From Bryobacterales bacterium (GTDB taxonomy: Bacteria; Acidobacteriota; Terriglobia; Bryobacterales; Bryobacteraceae), in assembly GCA_025462985.1 (NCBI GenBank), contig JAOAPP010000035.1, forward strand, positions 1 through 6,609: 6,609 nt of DNA, in the 5' to 3' direction. A model generated the notes under the pieces. It was not told the DNA's origin and did not search any database. It saw only the letters and a program-made list of their open reading frames with translations. Positions 1 to 6,405 of the stretch are shown here, piece by piece; within the stretch, counting starts at the first letter, position 1, and every line of letters begins with the position of its first letter. A program made the translations under genes and the position numbers.

Positions 1-702
1 CTTCTCCTGATATTTCAGTCGCCAAAGGTTCAGAAGGCCGTCCATGACGTCTCGACGCTCATTTACGTGCCGCCCTACAAGCTCCCCCCGGCAGCCCAGA
101 AAGCGGGCGGCGGCGGTGGTGGCGGTATGCACATGACAAAGCCGGTGAGCCGCGGAATCCCTCCGCCTCCGGCCCCCAAGCAATTTACGCCTCCCAGCTT
201 CGCGATGCAACATCCGAAGCTGCCGGTGACTCCCTCCATCACCGCTCCGGCTCCGCAGATCACCGCCACTGATTACGGCGATCCGCTGAGCAAGGCATTT
301 GATCAGTCCGGCGGCCCTGGCGCTCACGGTATGGGCACTGGCAAGGGTGGTGGGATCGGCTCGGGCAACGGTGACGGTTTTGGCCCCGGCGAAGGCGGCG
401 GAACAGGCGGCGGCGCATATCGGATCGGCGGCGACGTTTCTGCTCCTCAGCTGGTAAGCAAGATGGAGCCCGAGTACTCCGAAGAAGCCCGCAAAGCCAA
501 GTACTCTGGGACAGTTCTGCTATCGATCATCGTGGATGAACATGGAATGCCGCGGGACATCAAGGTAGTTCGCCCGTTGGGGCTGGGTCTCGACGAAAAG
601 GCCATCGAAGCCGTGTCGCACTGGCGCTTCCGGCCTGGGATGAAGGGCGGACGGGCTGTCGCCACTCAGGCCCAGGTGGAAGTCAACTTTAGACTGCTCT
701 AA
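1..702 (+). CDS. TonB family protein, C-terminal part (5' end outside window)
   Basis: The frame is open from base 1 and encodes 233 residues to a TAA at 700-702. A GTG at 67 could be read as a start, but the codons before it are in frame and protein-like (LLLIF..., probably the end of the N-terminal membrane anchor), so the gene begins outside the window. Visible order: end of a membrane helix; a Pro-rich stretch (VPPYKLPP); seven consecutive Gly (bases 106-126); a Pro/Ala/Lys-rich spacer; a Gly-rich linker (bases 310-432); then a TonB C-terminal domain over about the last 90 residues (VSAPQLVSKMEPEYSEEARK, SGTVLLSIIVDEHG, GLGLDEKAIEAV, WRFRPG, VEVNFRLL). TonB-type proteins span the periplasm and pass proton-motive energy to outer-membrane receptors; in Acidobacteriota many paralogues carry such linkers and their partners are unknown. 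No ExbB/ExbD gene is visible. Family assignment is firm; the specific role is not. Confidence 0.93.
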   Translation, partial: LLLIFQSPKVQKAVHDVSTLIYVPPYKLPPAAQKAGGGGGGGMHMTKPVSRGIPPPPAPKQFTPPSFAMQHPKLPVTPSITAPAPQITATDYGDPLSKAFDQSGGPGAHGMGTGKGGGIGSGNGDGFGPGEGGGTGGGAYRIGGDVSAPQLVSKMEPEYSEEARKAKYSGTVLLSIIVDEHGMPRDIKVVRPLGLGLDEKAIEAVSHWRFRPGMKGGRAVATQAQVEVNFRLL

Positions 703-728
703 AACAATTCCGAAGTGTCAGAAGGGAG

Positions 729-760
729 AGGCCGTTGGAAACCAGCGGCCTTTCTTATTT
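729..760 (+). terminator. Rho-independent terminator of the TonB-family gene, between convergent genes
   Basis: A 10-bp stem pairs 729-738 (AGGCCGTTGG) with 742-751 (CCAGCGGCCT) around an AAA loop, with one G-U wobble and weaker outward extension. It is followed by a T-rich tract (752-760, TTCTTATTT). It starts 26 bases after the TonB-family stop codon. On the minus strand the same hairpin lies three bases beyond the DUF971 stop codon, so it may serve both genes, but the minus-strand tail (CTCCCTTCTG) is less U-rich. The T-tract overlaps the DUF971 stop codon. Confidence 0.88.
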
Positions 761-1123
761 CTCCACTGCCGCCCTGCACTCCCCACACGGGCAGATCTGC
801 CGCAGATGATCGAACGAATAAATGCCGGAGCTGTGGCCGTCATTCCAGTAGATCCGTACCGCATACTGCCCCACTGGCTCCACAGAATTCATTTTCAGGG
901 CCGGCTTAAACATCGGAAACGGCCCAGGATTGGAGTAACTCGTTTTTTGCGGCTCTGTCCCGTGCGCCCCCGTACACGACGCGCAGGGACACTCATCGCG
1001 CAGATAAGCCAGGCCGTAATCGCTATGATGGCCGTCCGCCCAGTCGATCTTGATCCCGGTCGATTTCGAGATCGCAATGTGCTCGGGCTCGCCGACGGCA
1101 TGCTCTTTCATTTCTATTTGCAT
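755..1123 (-). CDS. DUF971 / gamma-butyrobetaine hydroxylase-like N-terminal domain protein
   Basis: This is a complete 122-residue protein that is essentially a single GBBH-like N-terminal (DUF971) domain. Two similar halves are visible. The first has a WADGHHSDY strand pair followed by LRDECPCASC (Cys 45, 47, 50); the second has YWNDGHSSGIYSFDHLR followed by CPCGEC (Cys 111, 113, 116). The family is known as an N-terminal, probably Zn-binding module of gamma-butyrobetaine hydroxylase and of some Mrp/ApbC-type proteins. No oxygenase or ATPase domain is present here, so this is the stand-alone bacterial form, whose function is not established. The start is ATG at 1121-1123, supported by AAGGAAG seven bases upstream; a second in-frame Met at codon 5 lacks such a site. 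It follows rel by 20 bases on the same strand, so co-transcription is likely. Family certain, function unknown. Confidence 0.9.
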   Translation of the reverse strand: MQIEMKEHAVGEPEHIAISKSTGIKIDWADGHHSDYGLAYLRDECPCASCTGAHGTEPQKTSYSNPGPFPMFKPALKMNSVEPVGQYAVRIYWNDGHSSGIYSFDHLRQICPCGECRAAVEK

Positions 1124-1130
1124 TTCTAAA

Positions 1131-1137
1131 CTTCCTT
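1131..1137 (-). promoter_or_regulatory. Ribosome binding site of the DUF971 gene
   Basis: AAGGAAG on the minus strand, seven bases before the ATG at 1123. It lies wholly in the 20-base gap after the rel stop codon and favours Met1 over the in-frame Met5. Confidence 0.7.
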
Positions 1138-1143
1138 ATCGGA

Positions 1144-3348
1144 TCAGGCCGTCAGGACGCGTTCAATGTCTCTGACCCCTGGAATGCGCCGGAACGCGGT
1201 GACCACCCGCTCCAGCTGCTTCTTGTCCTTCACATCGATGGTGAGGTCCACCACCGCGCTCTCATCGCTGCGCGTTTCATCCGCACGCGCTTCGAGCGTC
1301 CGGATATTGCTCGCTTCATTGCTGAGGATCGACGTCAACTGGTGCAGAATACCCGGCCGGTCGTCCGTGTAGACCACGATCTTCACAGGCAGCGGCTCTT
1401 GCCCGGTTCTCGCCCATTCGACATCGATCTTGCGCTCCGCCTCATACATGAGGTTCTGCACGTTCGTGCATTGAACCGAGTGCACCGCAACACCCTTGCC
1501 CCGGGTGATATAGCCGACGATCTGCTCGCCGCGAATCGGATTGCAGCACTTCGCCCGATAAATCATCACGTCGTTCACGCCCTTGACGTGAATCGTGAGG
1601 TCGCCATCCCCGATCGGCGAGCTTGGCAGCACCGGCGTCGGCTTCGCAACCGGCTGCACAGCCGTCGCCGCGACCACTTCGTCTGGAGCCACTTTCTGCA
1701 GCACCTGCCGGGCGGAAAACTTGCCGAATCCCAGCGCCGCATACAGGTCTTCCGTCTTGCTGACCCCGTACTCGGAGGCCACCGTTTCCAGATCTCCGCT
1801 CGAAATACGCCCGAAATTCAACCCGAGCCGGCGCGCCTCTTTCTCGAGCGACTTCTGCCCGATCTCTACCGCCTTTGCTCGCTCGTTTGCATTGATGACG
1901 TGCTTGATCCGGTTCCTGGCGCGCGAGGTCTTGACCATCGACAGCCAGTCCTTACTCGGCTGATGGCCTTGCTGCGTCAAGATTTCCACCACGTCGCCGT
2001 TCCGGAGCATGTACTTCAAAGGCTTCAGAGTGCCGTTGACCCGCGCTCCCATGCAGGTAGTTCCCACATCGCTATGTACGGCATACGCAAAGTCGATGGG
2101 AGTAGCGCCCCGCGGCAGCACGACAACACGCCCACGCGGCGTGAACGTATACACCTCTTCCGGATAAAGATCCACTCGCAGCGTCGAAAGAAATTCCGTG
2201 GAATCCCGCATGTCGCGCTGCCATTCCACCAGCTGCCGCAGCCACGCAATCCGTGCGTCATCCTGGCCGGGCTTGTTCTTATTTCCTTCTTTGTACTTCC
2301 AGTGCGCCGCGATTCCTTCTTCCGCGACCCGGTGCATCTCTTCCGTCCGGATCTGCACCTCAAACGCCAGGCCGCCCGGTCCAATCACTGATGTATGCAG
2401 TGACTGGTACAGATTCGGACGCGGCATCGCAATGAAATCCTTTATACGCCCCGGAATGGGATGCCACTCGTTATGAATGACCCCGAGCGCCGCATAGCAG
2501 TCCTTCACGCTTTGCGTGACGATCCGAACGGCCACCAGGTCATACACCTGATCGAGCGCAATCTTCTGCCGCTTGAGCTTCAGATACACGGAATAGGCGC
2601 GCTTTACACGGCCTTCCACGCGGGCGTTGACTCCCTCTTTGGCCAAGCCCTGCTCGATCTCCCGCTGCGTTTGTCGGAGCCACTCCTCATTGTCCTGCCG
2701 CTTGGAGTCGATCTCCCGCATCAACTCCGCCGACGCCGCCGGCTCCAGTGTCCTGAATGCCAGATCCTCCAGCTCACCCCGGACCTTGCCCATGCCGAGC
2801 CGGTGTGCGATCGGCGAATAAATGTCGATCGTTTCCTGCGCGATCGCCACCTGCCGCTCAGGCGGGAGCGACTGGAGCGTTCTCATATTGTGCAGCCGGT
2901 CGGCCAGTTTGACGATGATGACCCGAATGTCTCCGGTCATCGCCAGCAGCATTTTCCGCAGGCTTTCCGCCTGCCGGTCCTCCCGGTTCGCGAGGCTGAT
3001 CTTGCTGAGCTTGGTTACCCCGTCAACACAGCGGGCAACATCCGGGCCGAAGCGCTCCTCAATCTCTTGAAGCTTGACTCCCGTATCCTCGACCAGATCG
3101 TGCAGGAGACCGGTTTGCAGGCAAACCATGTCCATTTGCATATCGGTGAGAATCTTGGCTACTGCAATCGGGTGAGTGACATAAGGTTCACCGGACTTCC
3201 GCTTCTGCCCGCTGTGTCGCTCAGCCGCAAACACGTAGGCACGGTGAATCGGCTCAAGATCTTCGCCGGGCCGCAGCGCCCGGATTTGGTCCTCTAGAGT
3301 GCGGTACAGGCCCTCGACCTGGGGGACATCCAAGACACTAGTGGGCAT
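1144..3348 (-). CDS. rel: Bifunctional (p)ppGpp synthetase/hydrolase (RelA/SpoT family)
   Basis: Full-length (734 residues) long RelA/SpoT homologue of the stringent response. It makes (p)ppGpp from ATP and GDP/GTP and hydrolyses it back, in the cytoplasm, partly ribosome-bound. The N-terminal HD hydrolase domain (about 30-190) has His59, HDLVED at 83-88 and KLADRLHNMRTL with Asp150, so hydrolase residues look intact. The synthetase domain (about 240-355) has GRVKRAYS (246-253), YDLVAVRI, YQSLHT (314-319) and EVQIRT (330-335, likely catalytic Glu330). The RIKD at 301-304 is the RxKD signature of bifunctional enzymes rather than the ExDD of synthetase-only RelA. A TGS domain (about 396-457) follows, then a helical region, a Cys/His region with CC at 601-602 and HSVQC at 623-627 (zinc-finger-like), and a C-terminal ACT domain (about 654-734). 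Start ATG at 3346-3348; no strong Shine-Dalgarno site is visible, only a weak purine stretch. Upstream is the large membrane protein gene, downstream DUF971. Confidence 0.97.
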   Translation of the reverse strand: MPTSVLDVPQVEGLYRTLEDQIRALRPGEDLEPIHRAYVFAAERHSGQKRKSGEPYVTHPIAVAKILTDMQMDMVCLQTGLLHDLVEDTGVKLQEIEERFGPDVARCVDGVTKLSKISLANREDRQAESLRKMLLAMTGDIRVIIVKLADRLHNMRTLQSLPPERQVAIAQETIDIYSPIAHRLGMGKVRGELEDLAFRTLEPAASAELMREIDSKRQDNEEWLRQTQREIEQGLAKEGVNARVEGRVKRAYSVYLKLKRQKIALDQVYDLVAVRIVTQSVKDCYAALGVIHNEWHPIPGRIKDFIAMPRPNLYQSLHTSVIGPGGLAFEVQIRTEEMHRVAEEGIAAHWKYKEGNKNKPGQDDARIAWLRQLVEWQRDMRDSTEFLSTLRVDLYPEEVYTFTPRGRVVVLPRGATPIDFAYAVHSDVGTTCMGARVNGTLKPLKYMLRNGDVVEILTQQGHQPSKDWLSMVKTSRARNRIKHVINANERAKAVEIGQKSLEKEARRLGLNFGRISSGDLETVASEYGVSKTEDLYAALGFGKFSARQVLQKVAPDEVVAATAVQPVAKPTPVLPSSPIGDGDLTIHVKGVNDVMIYRAKCCNPIRGEQIVGYITRGKGVAVHSVQCTNVQNLMYEAERKIDVEWARTGQEPLPVKIVVYTDDRPGILHQLTSILSNEASNIRTLEARADETRSDESAVVDLTIDVKDKKQLERVVTAFRRIPGVRDIERVLTA

Positions 3349-3425
3349 TAAGGCTACTACTAGATTAGACCAGCGACGCCGCTACGAAGATGCAGTCCTG
3401 TGCCGGCCAGGCCCAATCGAGAACG
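3349..3425 (-). promoter_or_regulatory. 77-base gap before rel; no clear promoter or terminator
   Basis: Read on the minus strand, this gap follows the TAG of the membrane protein and precedes the rel ATG. A TAATCT resembling a -10 box lies about 20 bases before the start, but no good -35 box sits at standard spacing. A short CCTG...CAGG pairing is too weak and has no T-tract, so it does not look like a terminator. Read-through from the upstream gene into rel is plausible but unproven. Confidence 0.3.
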
Positions 3426-5942
3426 CTAGCGGTTGAGTGCTGCCACAGCCGCCGCGCTCATGCCCGGGCTTGAACGCACGGGCGCAATCGCTTCAACTGC
3501 TGCCTTCGTTGCGCGCCCGGCGTCCGAGTCCGCAGCCCCTCTGGAGACAGTCCCGGTCCCTCTGAGCAGCGCACTCTTGATGCTGTCCGTGCTGAACCCA
3601 AGGGCAAAGACGGCCAGCAAAGCCGTGCTGACGTCCAGGTTCAGCAACTTCTCCCGTGCACCGGCCAGCAATCCCACCACCGGAATGGCCAAAGCTACAA
3701 CCGAACGGCTCGTCTCGAGCCATCGTCGTGCCGCACGCAACCCGGTATCCCTCGGCACGATGGGGAACGAAGCTTGAAGCGCAGCCTGATTACTCCCGAC
3801 GCGCATCTCGCCGAACCAGTCCTCGAAAGAAACCGTAACTTGAATGCGGTCGACATTGGGCACCAGACAGGAGACCACCCAGCCTCGCTCTGTCTTAGGG
3901 CTGAGAGCAGTTCTCCAGTAGAGGGTGGTCAAGATACGTCTCAGGCCGAAGCCGAGCGCCTGAACGCCTCCCCCAAAACCCCGGTCGGTCGAGGGCAAAT
4001 CGACAACCGGCCCTGCCGAAAATGTCCACTTCGGGCTGATCTCCCGCCGCGCGGTTGCGGTATTCAGTGAGTAATTGACGAAGCAGAGCTCACAGTCCAC
4101 TCTGCCGCAGGCCATAATTTCCTTCTGTCGAATTTTTATCGCCACCCGGGGAGGAGTTTGCTGGATGGCGTTGCAAATGTCCTCCGGGAAGATGCCTTGA
4201 CTTATCTCATCGCAGAGTAGTTCCGCACACCGCAGTGCATCCCATGTATTGAGCTGGAGATAGTACAGCAGGCTTCCCGGCGCGGCGCCATCCGGGAACC
4301 CGGCCTTGTTCTCCAGACTCGTTCGACGTGAGGCACTCGTCGCGCTATCGTACGATCTGGCAAAGCGCTGCATCAAGCCAAGCTTCCAGAGGTCATAGTC
4401 GATTTGCGCCCAATCTTGAGACCCCGGTCCCTCGTCGAGTTTTTCCTTTTCGAGGCGTTTGAATACTCTCGGAAACATCTTCTGAAAACGTCCGACAGTC
4501 TCGCCTGTAGAGGTCCCCAACAGCGCTTTCAGGCGTTCAAAACGCGCCCGCAGAATAGCAGTGAACTGGTCTTCGGCCACCCCGGATTCGCGCATCCGGC
4601 GCAGCGCCTCCACTTGTTCCTTGAACTCTTGCACCAAACGTGTGGCCAAATCCTGTTGGCACGCACTCCACTCAGCTCCTGCAAACACTTCCATCGCGGG
4701 CTCGAACGCCAGCCGCGCTCGCGTCAGGTAGGTTGGCGGAACACTTATATCCGTCAGCTGTTCTAGCTCCTGATGATATTCGTCAGCCTTGCGTAGCAGC
4801 TCCACTCTGGTCTCGAGCGCCGCTGTCTGCGCCTCGTAATAGCGCAGCACGGTGTCGAAATTCGAATAGAACCATCCGGCGTTCCGCAACCTGTCGCGAA
4901 TTTCCTTGGCCTCGACCTCGGCGGAGATCCGCGCCTGCGAAGGAATACTTTCGGAGATCTCCCGTATGGACCGGATCAAAAGCATCAGGCGCGTGCATAT
5001 ATCGTTCTTCCGAAGACTGTGGGGAATCCACAGATTAGTGAGCACCGAGAGCGCAGCGCCCAGCGTCAGCATTACAAACAGAATGCAGCTTCCGTAGAGT
5101 GACGTCAGCTCGGTCGTGCGCAAACGTGTGATGACCTTCACTGGAATGGAGGTATGCGGTATCAGCGTGGCATTTACCGTCTCCGAAGAGGGCGGCTGAT
5201 ACGCAATCGTCAGTTTTCCGTCCTGCTTAGAGTCCCTCAGCAGCGAACTGAATTTAGCCCAAAAATCCTGTACACCATCCAGACAGACAGGCAGGCCGGT
5301 TCCCTTCCCACCCCCGCAATTGGCATTTGTCACTGTCACATCTTCAGTCGCGAAGGGTCCTAACGGTGTTTCTCCCGCCACTGTTCTGCCGTCGACCGAT
5401 AATGACCATGCCACCCGATACTGCAGTGGATCATCGTTCTTCAGCGTGAATGAGTTCTCACCCTGTCCAAGAACGACTTCGGTCGTGCCATTTGCGGGTC
5501 CGTTGATCCGTACGCGAAACGGAAATCCGGTCACGGCTAACTTTCCGCACAGTTTCGGCCCGTTAAATAGTGGAACCGTATAGGATCCGTTCGCAGGCAA
5601 TCCCGTCACCTCTACTTCGACAGTGAGACTCTCGCCGGGTGCCAGCTCTTGGTCTCGTTTGTAGAGGTCGGTCTTGCTGCCCGTATCGCCGGGAAGCGCA
5701 ATCGTGACTACCGGCTCATGGACCGGGATTCCGGCCCGCGTCGTAAGCTTGCCGGCTCGCATGTAAACGGCGCTGCTCTTGCCCGATTGGTTCGTGAGCG
5801 TCACTAAGACGGAGTTCCCGTCCTTGTCTGGGTCAATGCTGATCTCGGGCGCGTCCTGCACTTCCAGCTTTTCGGGAACACTCGATGCAAGGCTAAGGGC
5901 CACTGAACCGGAATAAAGCAGCAGCAAAAAGAAAGAGCGCAT
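3426..5942 (-). CDS. Unrecognised large exported/membrane protein (838 aa)
   Basis: I do not recognise this family. The chosen start is ATG at 5940-5942: it has GGGAG five bases upstream and begins directly with a signal peptide or anchor (MRSFFLLLLYSGSVALSLASS). The ATG 17 codons earlier (5993) has no ribosome site and would bury that signal. Layout: signal (1-21); Ser/Thr/Gly-rich, beta-strand-rich, Ig-like region (about 22-270) with Cys 132, 209 and 220; a membrane helix (about 282-306, LYGSCILFVMLTLGAALSVL); a long helical, charged cytoplasmic region (about 310-590) with a short coiled-coil-like stretch near 369-396; a beta-rich region (about 600-745) with CGRVDCELC (Cys 612, 617, 620), a possible metal site, and a WTFSAG...GWVVSCLVP pattern faintly like a PKD/Ig fold; two C-terminal membrane helices (about 746-763 and 768-784) ending in FALGFSTDSIKSALL; and an Ala-rich tail. 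The orientation is predicted, not shown. No enzymatic motif was found. It precedes rel on the same strand. Confidence 0.85.
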   Translation of the reverse strand: MRSFFLLLLYSGSVALSLASSVPEKLEVQDAPEISIDPDKDGNSVLVTLTNQSGKSSAVYMRAGKLTTRAGIPVHEPVVTIALPGDTGSKTDLYKRDQELAPGESLTVEVEVTGLPANGSYTVPLFNGPKLCGKLAVTGFPFRVRINGPANGTTEVVLGQGENSFTLKNDDPLQYRVAWSLSVDGRTVAGETPLGPFATEDVTVTNANCGGGKGTGLPVCLDGVQDFWAKFSSLLRDSKQDGKLTIAYQPPSSETVNATLIPHTSIPVKVITRLRTTELTSLYGSCILFVMLTLGAALSVLTNLWIPHSLRKNDICTRLMLLIRSIREISESIPSQARISAEVEAKEIRDRLRNAGWFYSNFDTVLRYYEAQTAALETRVELLRKADEYHQELEQLTDISVPPTYLTRARLAFEPAMEVFAGAEWSACQQDLATRLVQEFKEQVEALRRMRESGVAEDQFTAILRARFERLKALLGTSTGETVGRFQKMFPRVFKRLEKEKLDEGPGSQDWAQIDYDLWKLGLMQRFARSYDSATSASRRTSLENKAGFPDGAAPGSLLYYLQLNTWDALRCAELLCDEISQGIFPEDICNAIQQTPPRVAIKIRQKEIMACGRVDCELCFVNYSLNTATARREISPKWTFSAGPVVDLPSTDRGFGGGVQALGFGLRRILTTLYWRTALSPKTERGWVVSCLVPNVDRIQVTVSFEDWFGEMRVGSNQAALQASFPIVPRDTGLRAARRWLETSRSVVALAIPVVGLLAGAREKLLNLDVSTALLAVFALGFSTDSIKSALLRGTGTVSRGAADSDAGRATKAAVEAIAPVRSSPGMSAAAVAALNR

Positions 5943-5947
5943 CTGGA

Positions 5948-5952
5948 CTCCC
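5948..5952 (-). promoter_or_regulatory. Ribosome binding site deciding the start of the 838-aa protein
   Basis: GGGAG on the minus strand, five bases before the ATG at 5942. The earlier in-frame ATG at 5993 is preceded by CTCTGGTTCTTGTT, with no purine-rich ribosome site. Together with the signal-like sequence that begins exactly at the second Met, this fixes the start. Confidence 0.7.
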
Positions 5953-6405
5953 ACATCCAACCTCGTTATCTCGAAAGATAGTGCAAGCGACATAACAAGA
6001 ACCAGAGTGCAAAGGTACCGCTAGCGAGTAGCGTAGAATTCGGCCATCTGGAGCTGATCCATGTTGCTGTTTACGTTTCGAAGCACGCGCCTGGCCATTG
6101 CGCGGCGACTCAGTTGCAACACGCCCAGATGCTATTTCAGTGCCAAAGGCACATGCTATGACAGCAAAGGCGGGCTATGGCTGGTGTTTCCGCAGCGGGA
6201 CGTGGAGCTTTCATTGCCGTTGGCTGTCTATATCGAAAGATCCGAGTACAGCTTCGGCGATCTTTTAGCTCTAACACCCGGCCATCGGGTACCCACTCAT
6301 GTCATTGCATCCCGAGCACGACGGCCCAGCACGGGACTGGATCAACGCTGGACTGGCGATTCCCACCAATAGAGGAAAGAGTGCAGACTTTTAGAATATG
6401 TCGTT
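5953..6405. other. Intergenic region with promoter of the leftward genes (not pinpointed)
   Basis: This stretch separates the divergent leftward unit from the probable insertion sequence on the right. It should hold the leftward promoter, but no box pair is convincing. TTGCACT occurs twice on the minus strand (5980-5986 and 6006-6012), neither copy with a good partner at 16-18 bases. A small CGCTA/TAGCG inverted repeat lies at 6019-6033. The only open frame of note is the doubtful ORF at 6061-6372. No tRNA, terminator or recognisable gene remnant was seen on either strand. Confidence 0.4.
6061..6372 (+). CDS. Doubtful small hypothetical protein (103 aa)
   Basis: An ATG-to-TAG frame with GGAG seven bases before the start. 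The product begins with a short hydrophobic/basic stretch (MLLFTFRSTRLAIARRLS), has three Cys in the first 32 residues and a central segment that could form strands (GGLWLVFPQRDVELSLPLAVYIE), then a polar C-terminus rich in Arg and His. I recognise no family. By my hand count about 60% of its codons end in G or C, so codon use does not argue strongly for selection, and another frame overlaps it from 6177. It may be a small real gene, a decayed fragment, or chance. The neighbouring probable insertion sequence begins about 33 bases after its stop. Confidence 0.3.
   Translation: MLLFTFRSTRLAIARRLSCNTPRCYFSAKGTCYDSKGGLWLVFPQRDVELSLPLAVYIERSEYSFGDLLALTPGHRVPTHVIASRARRPSTGLDQRWTGDSHQ

Noticed and set aside
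67..702. GTG at 67 as the true start of the TonB-family gene
   Set aside because: The frame is open back to base 1 with sequence resembling the end of a membrane anchor, which TonB proteins need; no ribosome site precedes the GTG.
806..1129. Plus-strand open frame opposite the DUF971 gene
   Set aside because: The minus-strand protein has both Cys motifs and a ribosome site; the plus-strand frame has neither a family nor a ribosome site.
1342..2391. Long plus-strand open frame (349 codons) antisense to rel
   Set aside because: It lies wholly inside the well-supported rel gene; its product is rich in Arg, His and Leu with no domain, as expected of an antisense shadow of GC-rich coding sequence.
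2461..3297. Second long plus-strand open frame (278 codons) antisense to rel
   Set aside because: It is opposite the HD and synthetase domains of rel, whose motifs are intact; its composition is that of a mirror frame, with no recognisable motif.
3349..3425. A terminator between the membrane protein gene and rel
   Set aside because: Only a four-base pairing around GCCGGCA is present, without a T-tract.
4404..5038. Plus-strand frames opposite the 838-aa protein
   Set aside because: Low-complexity Arg/Ser/Pro-rich products lying inside a long coherent minus-strand gene.
5980..6012. Paired TTGCACT copies (26 bases apart) as an operator
   Set aside because: Two seven-base matches are not enough to separate a regulator site from chance, and no palindrome is present in either copy.
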